NCBI GenBank assembly: GCA_016707705.1
Contig: JADJHD010000040.1
Coordinates: forward strand, 1 to 39,914
Length of the DNA stretch: 39,914 bases
Source: Bacteroidales bacterium
GTDB taxonomy: Bacteria > Bacteroidota > Bacteroidia > Bacteroidales > UBA4417
Reading direction: 5' to 3'
The notes under the pieces are model-generated. The model did no database searches and had not been told where the DNA came from. It was given only the letters and a program-made list of their open reading frames with translations. The first letter of the stretch is position 1. Every line of letters starts with the position of its first letter. Both the position numbers and the translations under genes were made by a program. Positions 17,827-25,804 of this stretch are shown here, in pieces.

Positions 17827-18771
17827 TCAGACAACGCTTGCCGGAGATGGCTTGTTCAATGATTTCAGGATCAGATCCAGATTATGATCAGGACCATTCT
17901 CTCCTTCAAGCCATTGTATGGCGATTCCGTTCTTCTCCATTCTTCTGAACCAGGTCATCTGACGTTTGGCGAACTGATGAATTGCGGTATTCAGCGATGA
18001 GAACATTATATCGAATGAGATCTCCTTTTTAATATACATGGTAAGATACCGGTACTCGAGGCCATAAAACATCAGTGATTCAGCAGGCACGCCATTTTCA
18101 AGCAGACCTTCAACCTCCCTGATCATTCCATTTTCCAATCGCTCCTTAAGTCTTCGGGTGATCCTGTTCCTGATCTCTGAACGCTCAAAACGGAGTCCGA
18201 AGACTGGACAATCAACATAGCTCACTTCTTCAGAATGAGGAATTTTTGCATTGGCCATGCTAATTTCCAATGCCCGGATTATTCTGTTTCGGTCGATGCT
18301 GTCAGTTGTATTATGCAGTGGCTTGCGGGATGCAAGCATTTCCAGAAGTTCTGTATCCGATTTCAATGCCAGTTCTGCTCTCAGTTCAGCATTTTCCGGA
18401 ACATCTTCCAATCGATACCCCTTTAGGATTGCTTCTATATATAACCCTGTACCTCCGCATAAAACTGCTGGTCTACTTCGATCTTCAATCAGCCTTAAAG
18501 CAACATTAAAATCCTTTCTGAAGTTAAAAACACTGTATTCAGTACCCGGGTCTGCAATATCAACAAGATGTACCGGAACTGTCCTTCCTGCTACAATATA
18601 GTCATGCATATCCTTCCCGGTACCAATATCCATTCCCCTGAACACCTGCCTTGAATCCGCGCTGATTACCTCGGCACCAATAACATCAGCAAGCCTTGCA
18701 GAGAGGTAGGTCTTGCCAACAGCTGTCGGGCCAAGTAGCGTTATGAGTTTAGGCAGACTAGATTTTGTCAT
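17827..18771 (-). CDS. miaA: tRNA dimethylallyltransferase MiaA
   Basis: 314 residues from the ATG at 18771; a TTG 15 codons upstream would give an atypical N-terminus. The enzyme adds a dimethylallyl group to A37 of tRNAs reading UNN codons. The P-loop GPTAVGKT (14-21), the motif ISADSRQVFRGMDIGTGK and CGGTGLYIEAIL are characteristic, as is FAKRQMTWFRR near the end. It follows the glycosyltransferase gene by 75 bp on the same strand and may be cotranscribed with it. Confidence 0.96.
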   Translation of the reverse strand: MTKSSLPKLITLLGPTAVGKTYLSARLADVIGAEVISADSRQVFRGMDIGTGKDMHDYIVAGRTVPVHLVDIADPGTEYSVFNFRKDFNVALRLIEDRSRPAVLCGGTGLYIEAILKGYRLEDVPENAELRAELALKSDTELLEMLASRKPLHNTTDSIDRNRIIRALEISMANAKIPHSEEVSYVDCPVFGLRFERSEIRNRITRRLKERLENGMIREVEGLLENGVPAESLMFYGLEYRYLTMYIKKEISFDIMFSSLNTAIHQFAKRQMTWFRRMEKNGIAIQWLEGENGPDHNLDLILKSLNKPSPASVV

Positions 18772-18846
18772 TTTCTTTTCATGTATTGACTTACTGGAAT
18801 TGCAATAATCACTCAAGAACTAAGCTGATTCCAGCTATCTGTAAAA

Positions 18847-20082
18847 TTAATTCAAAAATGAAATCAGTCCTGTACTTCTGTTCCAATGGGCAAGTCTGCA
18901 ATTCAATTCCTCACCGGCCAGTAAATCCCTAACCTGATTGAGCTCATCAATAGTTGAATCAGCGTACGAGAATTGTTTCGGCTTCAATTCCGGTTTATCC
19001 ATCACAATTGTCTCAAGGAGCTTAATTGTCGATTCTTCATCTGAGACAGGATTATTCATATTCTTCTCTTTCAGAAACTGCAAAATCCGGAGTCCATCGA
19101 TTTTCTCATAGCAGGCTCTCATAAATTGCTCCCGGCTTCTTGAATTTTGCCTCAGCGCGGTCCAGGGAAGCTCACCCATTCTGTTAATGAGGAATTCATC
19201 AAGAGGGGTTGGCATATCTTCAACAAACAACAAAGGGTAAAGGCTCATTGTTTCACGAATCTCAGCAAAAAGCTCCGTCGGATAAACCGGATAGCTTTTC
19301 CAGTCACCCTGAATTCCCTTTATCAAGGCAGGACCGGTCCCGAAATTCACACGATCCGACAATCTTCCTGCAGGGTAAACCATTTCGCTGTTCCAGTGAA
19401 TTACGGTTCCATACTTTACCAGTTTCTGAAGAAAATAGAAATCCTCACCACTATGTTTTGGTGTGAGACCGCCAATAGCACGGTAAGATTTTACCGGCAA
19501 GGCAATTGCTGATCCCAGCGCCGTAAAGCAATACGGACTCTCAATTCTCCAGAGATTTATAGCATAGCAACGCATATAGATTTCGTACCTCAGCATAGCC
19601 CTGTCAATAATGTCAGTACCACACAGTTGATGGTAATATGGCACCGAGAGAGCCACAGCATTGGGATTCAGACCCAGATTCGCCCTGATGGACTCAAGGT
19701 ATTCCGGACCAAATACAGTATCTGCATCGAGGCTGAGAATAATATCATCCTTTTCAGAATCTTCAGAAATGCGATCCATCAGAACCTTTCGGGCCCATCC
19801 TATTCCACGGTGCTTTCCCTCCCAGCCATTCCCGGGACTGCATTTGTCGATAATTATTATTCTATCGTCATGAAGTGATTCCAGCCATTCCAGACTTTCA
19901 GCATTACTGATGCAGATTGGTTCCTTTTCAGGAATATCCCACCATTCATCGGGCTGATTCACGCAGATGTAAAGAATGAAATCCTGAACCGACTGCGCAT
20001 AAAGGGCTTTCATGAATACAGGCAAAGCCAGATATTCATCCATAACGGGAAGCGCAATTTTAATCCTGTTTTCTTGCAACAT
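18847..20082 (-). CDS. Family 2 glycosyltransferase (GT-A fold)
   Basis: 411 residues from the ATG at 20082; a TTG 19 codons upstream is open but unlikely. The N-terminus IKIALPVMDEYLALPVFMKAL and the metal-binding DADT (119-122) in IILSLDADTVFGPEYLESI are typical of family 2 nucleotide-sugar transferases. A later segment GEDFYFLQKLVKYG fits the ED catalytic-base region. There are no convincing membrane helices, so it is probably cytoplasmic or membrane-associated. The sugar and acceptor are unknown. It is divergent from the aromatic amino acid hydroxylase (92 bp between starts) and heads the miaA transcript. Confidence 0.8.
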   Translation of the reverse strand: MLQENRIKIALPVMDEYLALPVFMKALYAQSVQDFILYICVNQPDEWWDIPEKEPICISNAESLEWLESLHDDRIIIIDKCSPGNGWEGKHRGIGWARKVLMDRISEDSEKDDIILSLDADTVFGPEYLESIRANLGLNPNAVALSVPYYHQLCGTDIIDRAMLRYEIYMRCYAINLWRIESPYCFTALGSAIALPVKSYRAIGGLTPKHSGEDFYFLQKLVKYGTVIHWNSEMVYPAGRLSDRVNFGTGPALIKGIQGDWKSYPVYPTELFAEIRETMSLYPLLFVEDMPTPLDEFLINRMGELPWTALRQNSRSREQFMRACYEKIDGLRILQFLKEKNMNNPVSDEESTIKLLETIVMDKPELKPKQFSYADSTIDELNQVRDLLAGEELNCRLAHWNRSTGLISFLN

Positions 20083-20174
20083 TAGGCTCTGAAAGTCCAA
20101 ATTAATATCTTTGAAAACGCTCTGAGTATTGAACCTCAAAAGTACTTTATTTGTTTATAGTAAAATGTGAGCCG

Positions 20175-21935
20175 ATGGAATCAAACGAAGTGCTTGAACG
20201 TTTGCCCAGGCATCTGATGAGTCTGGTGATTGAGCAGCCTTATAATGACTATACTGCACAGGACCATGCGGTTTGGCGGTATGTCATGAGGCAGAACGTC
20301 CGCTATCTGCCCCATGTGGCTCATTCATCCTATCTGGATGGATTAAAGCGTACCGGAATCAGCATCGACCGGATTCCCCATATGTACGGAATGAACCGTA
20401 TCCTGAGCGAAATTGGCTGGGCAGCTGTTGCTGTGGATGGATTCATACCACCTTCGGCCTTCATGGAATTTCAGGCTTACAATGTACTTGTGATTGCTGC
20501 TGACATCAGGCCTGTGGACCAGATTCAATATACTCCTGCCCCCGACATTATTCATGAGGCAGCCGGACATGCTCCAATTATTGCCGATCCTGTTTATGCA
20601 GCGTACCTTCGGGATTTCGGAAAGATAGGCACTCAGGCATTTTCATCAGTTTACGACCAGCAGATTTACGAAGCCATAAGGCATCTCTCCATTCTGAAAG
20701 CAGATCCTTATTCCACTCCTGACAGCATTGAAGTTGCTGAAGCATACCTTGAAAGACTAACCAAACTCTCATCCGGCCCCTCAGAAATGTCGCTGCTTCG
20801 TAACCTTCATTGGTGGACTGTTGAATACGGATTAATCGGGGAACTGAACGCACCAAGGATTTATGGAGCCGGCCTGCTGTCTTCTATAGGAGAAAGCTAC
20901 AGCTGTCTACAGGATCAAGTCAAGAAAATCCCTTACTCACTTGAAGCACAGAACTATAACTTCGATATAACTACCCGTCAGCCTCAGCTTTTCGTCACTC
21001 CCGACTTTGAAACCCTTACCAGTGTTCTGACCGAATTTGAAGGACAAATGGCTCTCAGGAAAGGTGGTTTAAACGGAATTCTTAAGGCTATCAATTCCGG
21101 CAGCGTTGCGACTGTAACCTATACCTCCGGCATTCAAGTCTCCGGAATCGTGACCAAGGTATTCAATTTAGATTCACAGCCTTCCTATATTTCAATACAG
21201 GGGCCGGCAATGCTTGGTTTTAACAACCAGCAGTTGCCTGGTCATGGAGTAGATTACCACAAGGACGGATTCGGTTCGCCAGTAGGATTCCTGAAAAACG
21301 TTGCTACTCCATTGGAATTTCTGAATGCTGACAATCTTTCTGAGTTGGGACTCTTAAAAGACAACCTGCTTCAGCTTGAATTTGAATCAGGAATTATTGT
21401 CTCAGGAAAATTGGAATCACTGCTCAGCAAACATGGCAAAACAATACTGATCAGCCTAAGTGACTGTTATGTAAAATTCGGTAACACCCTGCTTTTTGAG
21501 CCCAGTTGGGGTATTTACGATATGGCTGTTGGATCGGGGATTATTTCTTGCCATTCAGGTGCCTTTGATCCAGACAGTTATAGATTCCAATTCCCTGTTC
21601 CAGAAGAAAAAACCCATAAAATACAATACGACACTAAAGCACAGCAGCTTCACAGTCACTATCAGACTATTCGTGATTTGCGCGAAAATGGAGGGGATAT
21701 GCAAATACTCCAGTCTGTTTTCGACCAGATAGAATCAAATCATTCCAATGACTGGCTTCTGCCTCTTGAAATGCATGAATTGCTGGAGATGGATGGGGAA
21801 CTTCCGCAATTGAGCGATAACATCCTGCGGCATCTGAAGAAAAAAGCCATTGAGGATGAATCCCTGCTCAAACTTATTCAGGATGGACTGGCTGTTGAAA
21901 AGTCCTCGGTGAGTTCAGAGGTTTCTGAAAGTTAA
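20175..21935 (+). CDS. Aromatic amino acid hydroxylase (phenylalanine 4-monooxygenase type) with a long C-terminal extension
   Basis: 586 residues from the ATG at 20175 (the upstream TTG adds eight unlikely residues). The catalytic domain (about 10-265) is a pterin- and non-heme-iron-dependent hydroxylase that oxidises phenylalanine to tyrosine. Iron ligands are H127 and H132 in DIIHEAAGHAP and E217 in WWTVEYGLIG; YGAGLLSSIGE follows as in eukaryotic and bacterial family members. From about 300 to 586 there is an extension absent from the short bacterial PhhA. It holds two related beta segments, VTYTSGIQVSG (314-324) and LEFESGIIVSG (401-411), then a helical tail. The gene converges on the homogentisate-pathway genes, matching a role in phenylalanine entry. 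I see no pterin carbinolamine dehydratase gene in the window. Confidence 0.92.
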   Translation: MESNEVLERLPRHLMSLVIEQPYNDYTAQDHAVWRYVMRQNVRYLPHVAHSSYLDGLKRTGISIDRIPHMYGMNRILSEIGWAAVAVDGFIPPSAFMEFQAYNVLVIAADIRPVDQIQYTPAPDIIHEAAGHAPIIADPVYAAYLRDFGKIGTQAFSSVYDQQIYEAIRHLSILKADPYSTPDSIEVAEAYLERLTKLSSGPSEMSLLRNLHWWTVEYGLIGELNAPRIYGAGLLSSIGESYSCLQDQVKKIPYSLEAQNYNFDITTRQPQLFVTPDFETLTSVLTEFEGQMALRKGGLNGILKAINSGSVATVTYTSGIQVSGIVTKVFNLDSQPSYISIQGPAMLGFNNQQLPGHGVDYHKDGFGSPVGFLKNVATPLEFLNADNLSELGLLKDNLLQLEFESGIIVSGKLESLLSKHGKTILISLSDCYVKFGNTLLFEPSWGIYDMAVGSGIISCHSGAFDPDSYRFQFPVPEEKTHKIQYDTKAQQLHSHYQTIRDLRENGGDMQILQSVFDQIESNHSNDWLLPLEMHELLEMDGELPQLSDNILRHLKKKAIEDESLLKLIQDGLAVEKSSVSSEVSES

Positions 21936-21942
21936 GTAATAC

Positions 21943-21964
21943 TTTCCTGGAATTATGAAGGAAA
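21943..21964. terminator. Weak hairpin between convergent genes
   Basis: TTTCCT and AGGAAA form a 6-bp stem with a 10-nt loop in the 40-bp gap between the convergent hydroxylase and flavin-reductase-family genes. Position suits a terminator; the stem is short and A/T-rich. Confidence 0.3.
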
Positions 21965-21975
21965 CAGTTATACAG

Positions 21976-22881
21976 CTATTTGATAAATCTGTCAATAGCC
22001 AACAGCAGTTTTAACGCCTCTTCAATTTCATTTTTTGAAATAAGTTCATGGGCATGCTGATGTGCTGTAACAGTTCCTGCTTCAGGACTGGAATCAAATT
22101 CGGCGGCAATTTTCCTGAAAAAAGAGGTCTTCTTATATTCAAGTACTTCAGGTGCCTTTGGAAGCATCGGCTGGCTTCCCAATTTACCAAGATCATTCCC
22201 GGTAAGCACATTACTCATCCTGACCTCTTCCGGAAGAGCATCTACCCCTATTCCTACCTTTTCTCCGGGTTTTTCAACGGTAAAAAGTGCTTTTCCTGAA
22301 GCCCTGACATAATAATCAGTTCCCATTCTCCCAACGAGGTCAAGCTTTCTGGGATCAAGCTGTCCGCGAATATCCATAAGTTTCTCATTGACATGGATAA
22401 GAAGGACTTCACAGATAACCAGGTTTGCAGCCCCGGGCCGGTCGCTGGTCTCAATGACCTGACGAACCTTGCATTCAAACTGAACAGGTGATTCTGCAAC
22501 CCTGAAAGGCTTTACCTTTTCGGATTGAATTGCTGTAAAACCGGATTTTACAAACTCATCAACACCTTTGGGATATTCAGTACTTGCGAGGTTTGCCTGC
22601 TCCACCATGGAATAGGAAACCGTATTGATAACCACTTCTGGCACCTCCTTTACATTGAGGTAGGTATCCTTCAATTTGTTATCTCTTCCGCTTCGTGAAG
22701 GAGAGAAAATCAAGGTACTGGGATTTACACCAAAAGCATTGAAACAACTGAATGGTGAAAGATTCTTGTTTCCGTCCCTGTCAATACTACTAACAAAAGC
22801 TATAGGCCTGGGAGCTATTGCAGTCAGCAAAATCCTGTGAAGCTGGTTTGCAGGGATTTGAGCAGGGTCGATGATTTTCAT
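21976..22881 (-). CDS. Flavin reductase family protein (FMN-binding split barrel) in the tyrosine degradation cluster
   Basis: 301 residues. The N-terminal 200 residues are a flavin-reductase-like split barrel: LLTAIAPRPIAFVSSIDRDG, NLSPFSCFNAFGVNP, and FSPSRSGRDNKLKDTYLN, which together usually bind FMN. The last 90 residues are a helical extension. Family members bind FMN and reduce free flavin with NAD(P)H or act as flavoproteins of unknown reaction. The start lies 4 bp after the end of fahA, so the two are surely cotranscribed, which ties this protein to homogentisate breakdown. No textbook step of that pathway needs it. One possibility is that it covers the missing maleylacetoacetate isomerase step, but nothing in the sequence proves it. 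Confidence 0.85.
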   Translation of the reverse strand: MKIIDPAQIPANQLHRILLTAIAPRPIAFVSSIDRDGNKNLSPFSCFNAFGVNPSTLIFSPSRSGRDNKLKDTYLNVKEVPEVVINTVSYSMVEQANLASTEYPKGVDEFVKSGFTAIQSEKVKPFRVAESPVQFECKVRQVIETSDRPGAANLVICEVLLIHVNEKLMDIRGQLDPRKLDLVGRMGTDYYVRASGKALFTVEKPGEKVGIGVDALPEEVRMSNVLTGNDLGKLGSQPMLPKAPEVLEYKKTSFFRKIAAEFDSSPEAGTVTAHQHAHELISKNEIEEALKLLLAIDRFIK

Positions 22882-22885
22882 GGGG

Positions 22886-24142
22886 TCAGGAAATTGCTGG
22901 TAAGATAGTCACCCGGGCTTCTCCGAAACCAATCCGGAGGTTTTCATTTTTACAGTATCCTCGTATTATTACAGTATCATTATCCTGAATAAATGTGCGC
23001 TTGCTTCCATCACTTAGTTCAATGGGCTGTGTTCCCTTCCAGGAAAGTTCCAGCATGCTGCCGTAGCTTCCAGGCTCTGGTCCACTGATGGTACCGCTGG
23101 CGTATAGATCGCCAACCCTGATATTGCATCCGTTTACAGTATGATGAGCCAGCTGCTGGTTCATGCTCCAGTACATATATTTAAAATTGGACTGGCAAAC
23201 CACGATTTCCTGTTTTCCTTCAGGCTGGATGAGCACTTCAAGATTCAGGTCATAGTTGTTTTTACCGGCAATGCGCAGGTAAGGAAGCACTTCCGGTTCC
23301 TGAACCGGTCCCTGAACCCTGAAAGGCTGCAGGGCCTCAATAGTTACAACCCACGGGGAAACTACCGAGGCAAAGTTTTTTGATAAAAACGGTCCCAGAG
23401 GAACGTATTCCCAGGATTGAATATCCCTTGCTGAAAGATCATTGAACAGTAGCATTCCAAAAATGTACTCATCAGTGCTTGTAATCGGAACGGGATGCCC
23501 TAAACTGGTTTCCTTCCCGATCACAAATGCTGTCTCAAGTTCAAAATCAAGCTGGGCAGATGGCCCAAACACCGGTGAGGTCTTGTCAGCAGGCTTTGTT
23601 TGTCCCTGCGGACGATGCACAGAAGCCCCGGATGCAATGATTGATGAGGCGCGGCCATGGTATCCGACAGGAATATGCTTCCAGTTTGGTAGAAGAGCAT
23701 TTTCCGGATCCCTTAACATTTTCCCGACATTCGTTGCATGCTCGATACTGCTGTAGAAATCGGTATAATCTCCAATATGCAATGGCATCAGCATTTTCAC
23801 CTGTTCGAAATGATACAGAGCCATTTCCCGGAGAATCACTTGTTCTGTTTCAGCAGCGCCTCCCACCATGAAACTCTCCATGATGATGGAACGAACCCTG
23901 CAGGTGAATGGTCGTCCTTTTGCAATGAAAGCATTCAGGGTTGAAGATTCAAAGATTGCTTCATCCCTTCCCAGATTATCAAAATAACCCATTCGGGATA
24001 ACGCATTCAGGTCGATTACCGTATCCCCGATCCGGGTGCAAATTCTGGGACCACTTCCCGGGATATCCCCAATTCCAAAAGGAATATTTTCCAAAGGGAA
24101 ATCACTGTTCTCGTCTACTTCAATGAAGGACTTTAGCCTCAT
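22886..24142 (-). CDS. fahA: Fumarylacetoacetase
   Basis: 418 residues, matching full-length fumarylacetoacetases. The enzyme hydrolyses fumarylacetoacetate to fumarate and acetoacetate, the last step of tyrosine degradation. The metal ligands and catalytic residues are all visible by comparison with the mammalian enzyme: D128 in DYTDFYSS, the catalytic H135 in EHATNVG, E201 and E203 in DFELETAF, and D235 in LLFNDLSARDIQSWEY. The substrate loop PVGYHGRASSI is intact. It lies 60 bp after hpd and 4 bp before the flavin-reductase-family gene on the minus strand. Confidence 0.97.
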   Translation of the reverse strand: MRLKSFIEVDENSDFPLENIPFGIGDIPGSGPRICTRIGDTVIDLNALSRMGYFDNLGRDEAIFESSTLNAFIAKGRPFTCRVRSIIMESFMVGGAAETEQVILREMALYHFEQVKMLMPLHIGDYTDFYSSIEHATNVGKMLRDPENALLPNWKHIPVGYHGRASSIIASGASVHRPQGQTKPADKTSPVFGPSAQLDFELETAFVIGKETSLGHPVPITSTDEYIFGMLLFNDLSARDIQSWEYVPLGPFLSKNFASVVSPWVVTIEALQPFRVQGPVQEPEVLPYLRIAGKNNYDLNLEVLIQPEGKQEIVVCQSNFKYMYWSMNQQLAHHTVNGCNIRVGDLYASGTISGPEPGSYGSMLELSWKGTQPIELSDGSKRTFIQDNDTVIIRGYCKNENLRIGFGEARVTILPAIS

Positions 24143-24202
24143 CTAACTATTATTTTCAATATTCAACTTATACTTTTCAAATTGATCAATCCCCACTTTA
24201 TA

Positions 24203-25300
24203 TTAAAGGGTATTGCGCCTTTCCTGCTCTCGTTCAATGCTTTCAAACAGAGCCTTGAAGTTTCCTTTACCGAAGGACTTTGCCCCTTTCCTTTGGATAA
24301 TTTCATAGAATACAGTTGGGCGGTCTTCTACCGGTTTGGTGAACAATTGCAGCAGATAGCCTTCATCATCCCTGTCGATCAGGACTCCACGGGCTTTGAG
24401 CTCATTAATGTCTTCTTCAATGAGACCAACGCGCTCAGATACTGTTTCATAATAGGAATCAGGGACAGTCAGGAATTCAACACCCCTGGCCTTTAGTTCA
24501 CTAACAGTATGCAGAATATTATCAGTAGCCATTGCAACATGCTGCACTCCGGAACCATGATAGAACTCGATGTATTCTTCGATCTGAGATTTCTTTTTCC
24601 CTTTTGCCGGTTCATTGATCGGGAACTTGATATAACCATTTCCGTTTGACATTACTTTGCTCATAAGAGCCGTATATTCAGTGGAGATATCCTTATCGTC
24701 GAAAGAAAGCATCTGATGGAATCCCATGACATTTGAATAGAAATTCACCCAGGTATCCATCAGCCCCCAATCAACATTACCAACCATATGGTCAACATAT
24801 TTAAGTCCGACTTCCGATGGACGGTAGGAAGGCTCCCATTTCACGAAACCCGGAAGGAACGGACCAGTGTAATTCTTGCGTTCAACAAAAACGTGAACGG
24901 TCTCGCCATAAATATGAATACCTGAAAGTACTACTTCACCGTACTGATCATTATGAACGGTTGGATTCATATAAGGCTTGGCACCACGGTTAACGGTGTC
25001 ATAGAAAGCTGAGCGGGCATCATCAACCCAGAGGGCAACAACCTTAACTCCATCGCCATGCTGTTTTACATGCTCCCCGATTGAGGAATCCGGATGCAAG
25101 GCCGTGGTAAACACAAACCTGATTTTCCCCTGCTGCAAAACGTAGGAAGTACGGTCTGTTTGTCCTGTTTCCAGTCCGGAATAAGCCAATGGCTGAAATC
25201 CGAAAGCGGTCTGGTAATAATGTGCTGCCTGCTTGGCATTGCCAACATAGAACTCTACATAGTCGGTTCCATTGATAGGCAGAAAATCCTGATTTGACAT
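24203..25300 (-). CDS. hpd: 4-hydroxyphenylpyruvate dioxygenase
   Basis: 365 residues with two vicinal-oxygen-chelate halves. The enzyme converts 4-hydroxyphenylpyruvate and oxygen to homogentisate and CO2. The three iron ligands are in the C-terminal half: H171 in YVDHMVGNV, H254 in GVQHVAMATDN and E333 in FYEIIQRKG. The tail KSFGKGNFKALFESIEREQ is characteristic. It follows hmgA on the minus strand, separated by an unusual 504-bp spacer, and precedes fahA by 60 bp. Confidence 0.97.
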   Translation of the reverse strand: MSNQDFLPINGTDYVEFYVGNAKQAAHYYQTAFGFQPLAYSGLETGQTDRTSYVLQQGKIRFVFTTALHPDSSIGEHVKQHGDGVKVVALWVDDARSAFYDTVNRGAKPYMNPTVHNDQYGEVVLSGIHIYGETVHVFVERKNYTGPFLPGFVKWEPSYRPSEVGLKYVDHMVGNVDWGLMDTWVNFYSNVMGFHQMLSFDDKDISTEYTALMSKVMSNGNGYIKFPINEPAKGKKKSQIEEYIEFYHGSGVQHVAMATDNILHTVSELKARGVEFLTVPDSYYETVSERVGLIEEDINELKARGVLIDRDDEGYLLQLFTKPVEDRPTVFYEIIQRKGAKSFGKGNFKALFESIEREQERRNTL

Positions 25301-25383
25301 ATTTCTTTGATTTTTGTTTCTTTTTGGAAGGGTCAGATACTTCTATTTTTTGATTTATTGTGCCAGTAGCTAATAATAGAACA

Positions 25384-25422
25384 CTGATGACACAGATTCG
25401 GACGGATTTACACAGATCTGAA
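25384..25422. repeat. Short dispersed-looking repeat motif in the hpd upstream spacer
   Basis: The stretch contains two copies of CACAGAT (25391-25397 and 25411-25417) spaced 20 bp apart around GGACGGATTTA. From memory, similar 'acacagatt...ggatttacacagat' sequences recur in many environmental Bacteroidota genomes as intergenic repeats. Only one copy is in this window, so its repetitive status cannot be confirmed here. Confidence 0.4.
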
Positions 25423-25592
25423 GGTACTAAAAGCTAGAACACTGCAAAAAGTTGAGGGTAACAACTCCGTTCATGATTCATTTTCATCCGCTGGCAGTCG
25501 AACACATTCGCAAATCCCCACATCTCCATCCCGCTACATCAAACATTTGCCCTCTATCTAAACTCTACGCAACGGAACTTCGCTTCGCTGCG

Positions 25593-25770
25593 CATCCTCA
25601 CATCTCCACATCTCCACATCTCCCTGTCTCCCCATCTCCCTGTCTCCCCATCTCCCTGTCCCATTGTCTCCCCATCTCCATTGTCTCCCCATCTCCCCCC
25701 CCATCTCATTGTCTCCCAGTCCCCCTGTCTCATTGTCTCCCAGTCCCCTTGTCTCAAGTCCCCCTGTCCA
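25593..25770. repeat. Polypyrimidine tandem repeat with G-quadruplex potential on the minus strand
   Basis: About 178 bp built almost only of C and T on the plus strand from units such as CATCTCCA, CATCTCCCTGTCTCC and ATTGTCTCC. On the minus strand, the sense strand of hmgA-hpd transcription, six runs of three or four G (25622-25662) are separated by loops of 5, 4, 5, 4 and 3 nt, which meets the usual G-quadruplex rule. An open frame across it on the plus strand is an artefact of the repeat. It is not a CRISPR array because there are no constant repeats with unique spacers. Confidence 0.85.
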
Positions 25771-25804
25771 CTCGTCACCTAAAACATCCCGTCAACCAAC
25801 TCTT

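Larger units (their letters stand above)
25301..25804. other. 504-bp non-coding spacer between hmgA and hpd
   Basis: No gene is credible here. From left to right it holds an A/T-rich hpd upstream region, the CACAGAT double motif near 25391-25417, a short unremarkable stretch, and the C/T-rich tandem repeat. I find no clear promoter for hpd; it may depend on readthrough from hmgA or on an unrecognised promoter. Confidence 0.7.

Noticed and set aside
25593..25770. Possible CRISPR array
   Set aside because: The units are short, variable and contiguous, without unique spacers or nearby cas genes.
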